The translations under genes were made by a program, and so were the position numbers. Shown piece after piece: positions 4,523 through 5,420 of a stretch of 5,420 bases of DNA (position 1 is the first letter of the stretch; every line of letters starts with the position of its first letter). Under the pieces are notes generated by a model, which was not told the origin of the DNA, did no database searches, and saw only the letters and a program-made list of their open reading frames with translations. Origin of the DNA: Opitutales bacterium (lineage in GTDB: Bacteria > Verrucomicrobiota > Verrucomicrobiia > Opitutales > T3Sed10-336); NCBI GenBank assembly GCA_007132315.1, contig SLOW01000045.1:1-5420 (forward strand), in the 5' to 3' direction.

Positions 4523-5420
4523 ATGCCCACACCTTCACTTTTGGATCGGACGACCTTGCCGACGATCAACCGAGGCCTCCTTGCCGGCTTCATGATGGGG
4601 CTGCTGGCCTTCGCGGGGGCGCTTTCGTTCCCTTCCGAGGGGCGCGGGGAATCGCCGATTCCCATTGCCATTATGGTGGAACTGGAGTCTTTCGACAGCG
4701 GTAACGTCGGCGGAGATTCCGCCGACACCCTTCTATGGCGAAGGGGGCATGCTTCCACGACCGGTGGCGTCATGCGCGTGGTCAATAACGGCAGCAACCG
4801 GAGTGGAATCGTGGTCCGGCGCAATCGGGTGCGTCTGACCGACGGCTTCAGCACCTATTTCGTGATGCATTTGCATGGCGGCACCACATCGCTTCCCGCG
4901 GACGGAATGACTTTCATTATTCAGGACAATCCCGAGCCGATCGTGGGCGACAGCGGGGGTGGCGTCGGATACCGCGGCATCCCCAACTCGATCGGAATCG
5001 AGTTCGATATCTGGCAGAATACCGGCTCCGAAGGCGGGATGCAGTATTATGATCCAGACGCGGATCAGGTGGCGATCGTGATCAACGGCGACAACAGCCA
5101 CGCACCCGCCAACAACGATCCCATTCATACGAATGCCGGCCTCTACGGTTCGGAACTGCACGTTTGGGTGGACTACAACGTGTCCAGCGTCACCGCAACC
5201 TGGGGGCCGTCGCCCAACCGCGCCAACTCGAGCAACAACACACTGACGAGGACGGGCGACGTCGGCCATTTGGACGGCAGGGATGTCTTCGTCGGTTTCG
5301 GTGCTTCGACCGGAGGGTCCAACGCCCATCACGATATCCGGAAATGGTATTTCAAGGACACCTACGTGCCGGGCGGACTCAGTTCGGCGGCGGGGACCTA
5401 CAGCCAGGCGGCGAGCACGG
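4523..5420 (+). CDS. Secreted protein with an N-terminal L-type (legume-like) lectin domain, 3' truncated by the window
   Basis: The frame is open for 299 codons to the window edge. An in-frame TGA at 4505 makes the ATG at 4523 the first possible start, backed by AGGA six bases upstream. Residues 1-36 look like a long signal peptide: Arg9 and Arg17, then a hydrophobic core 18-36 (GLLAGFMMGLLAFAGALSF). Residues about 53-282 form an L-type lectin sandwich: DGMTFIIQ (127-134; the Asp is the usual sugar-contacting one), GIPNSIGIEFDIWQN (152-166; Glu160 and Asp162 at the metal-ligand positions), DQVAIVINGD (181-190), ELHVWVDYN (211-219), FVGFGASTGG (256-265), HHDIRKWYF (269-277). The region has no cysteine. 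From about 283 a Gly/Ser/Ala linker starts, so more domains probably follow. The predicted role is calcium-dependent carbohydrate binding outside the cell. It follows another secreted gene on the same strand after 380 bases, probably as its own transcription unit. The domain call is firm; ligand and full architecture are unknown. Confidence 0.9.
   Translation, partial: MPTPSLLDRTTLPTINRGLLAGFMMGLLAFAGALSFPSEGRGESPIPIAIMVELESFDSGNVGGDSADTLLWRRGHASTTGGVMRVVNNGSNRSGIVVRRNRVRLTDGFSTYFVMHLHGGTTSLPADGMTFIIQDNPEPIVGDSGGGVGYRGIPNSIGIEFDIWQNTGSEGGMQYYDPDADQVAIVINGDNSHAPANNDPIHTNAGLYGSELHVWVDYNVSSVTATWGPSPNRANSSNNTLTRTGDVGHLDGRDVFVGFGASTGGSNAHHDIRKWYFKDTYVPGGLSSAAGTYSQAAST

Noticed and set aside
1791..4538. 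A 915-codon open frame on the minus strand, opposite the secreted-protein gene
   Set aside because: It mirrors the high-GC codon pattern of the real plus-strand gene, its product is Arg/Gly/His-rich without any domain, and it crosses the intergenic region. The plus strand has clear domains over the same bases.

Overview
The window reads like a high-GC, free-living Gram-negative bacterium with a taste for large secreted, modular beta-sandwich proteins. The mix of legume-type lectin, FN3-like repeats, a DNRLRE/CBM-like domain, a cadherin-like sandwich, YDG repeats and a NarL-type regulator is common in Verrucomicrobiota and relatives. That placement is an inference from domain style; no marker gene is present. 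Coding regions are GC-rich, while the regulatory region at about 1090-1420 is clearly AT-rich.

Layout. Positions 1-110 hold the last 35 codons of an unrecognised plus-strand gene, followed by a strong hairpin (155-181) that probably terminates it and may also serve the convergent gene. Positions 884 down to 218 (minus) encode an orphan NarL/FixJ-family response regulator: a receiver domain then a LuxR/GerE helix-turn-helix, split by one extra base in a four-base G/C run. Positions 885-1423 are a long divergent regulatory region with several perfect dyads and a direct repeat of about 22 bp. Positions 1424-4142 (plus) encode a secreted multidomain protein of about 905 residues, again split near its start by one extra base in a GGGG run. 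Positions 4143-4522 are non-coding and contain several hairpins, a G8 tract and a possible ribosome-site-masking hairpin. From 4523 to the window edge runs the signal peptide and complete L-type lectin domain of a second secreted protein, cut off by the window.

Working together: both plus-strand products look exported and built for binding carbohydrate or protein surfaces, so this may be an adhesion or polysaccharide-binding locus, with the divergent regulator a candidate controller. That functional link is inferred from position only. No catalytic domain, sensor kinase, transposase, CRISPR array, tRNA or rRNA is seen. The most notable points are the two frameshifts of the same kind, the symmetric elements upstream of 1424, and the structured leader of the lectin gene.
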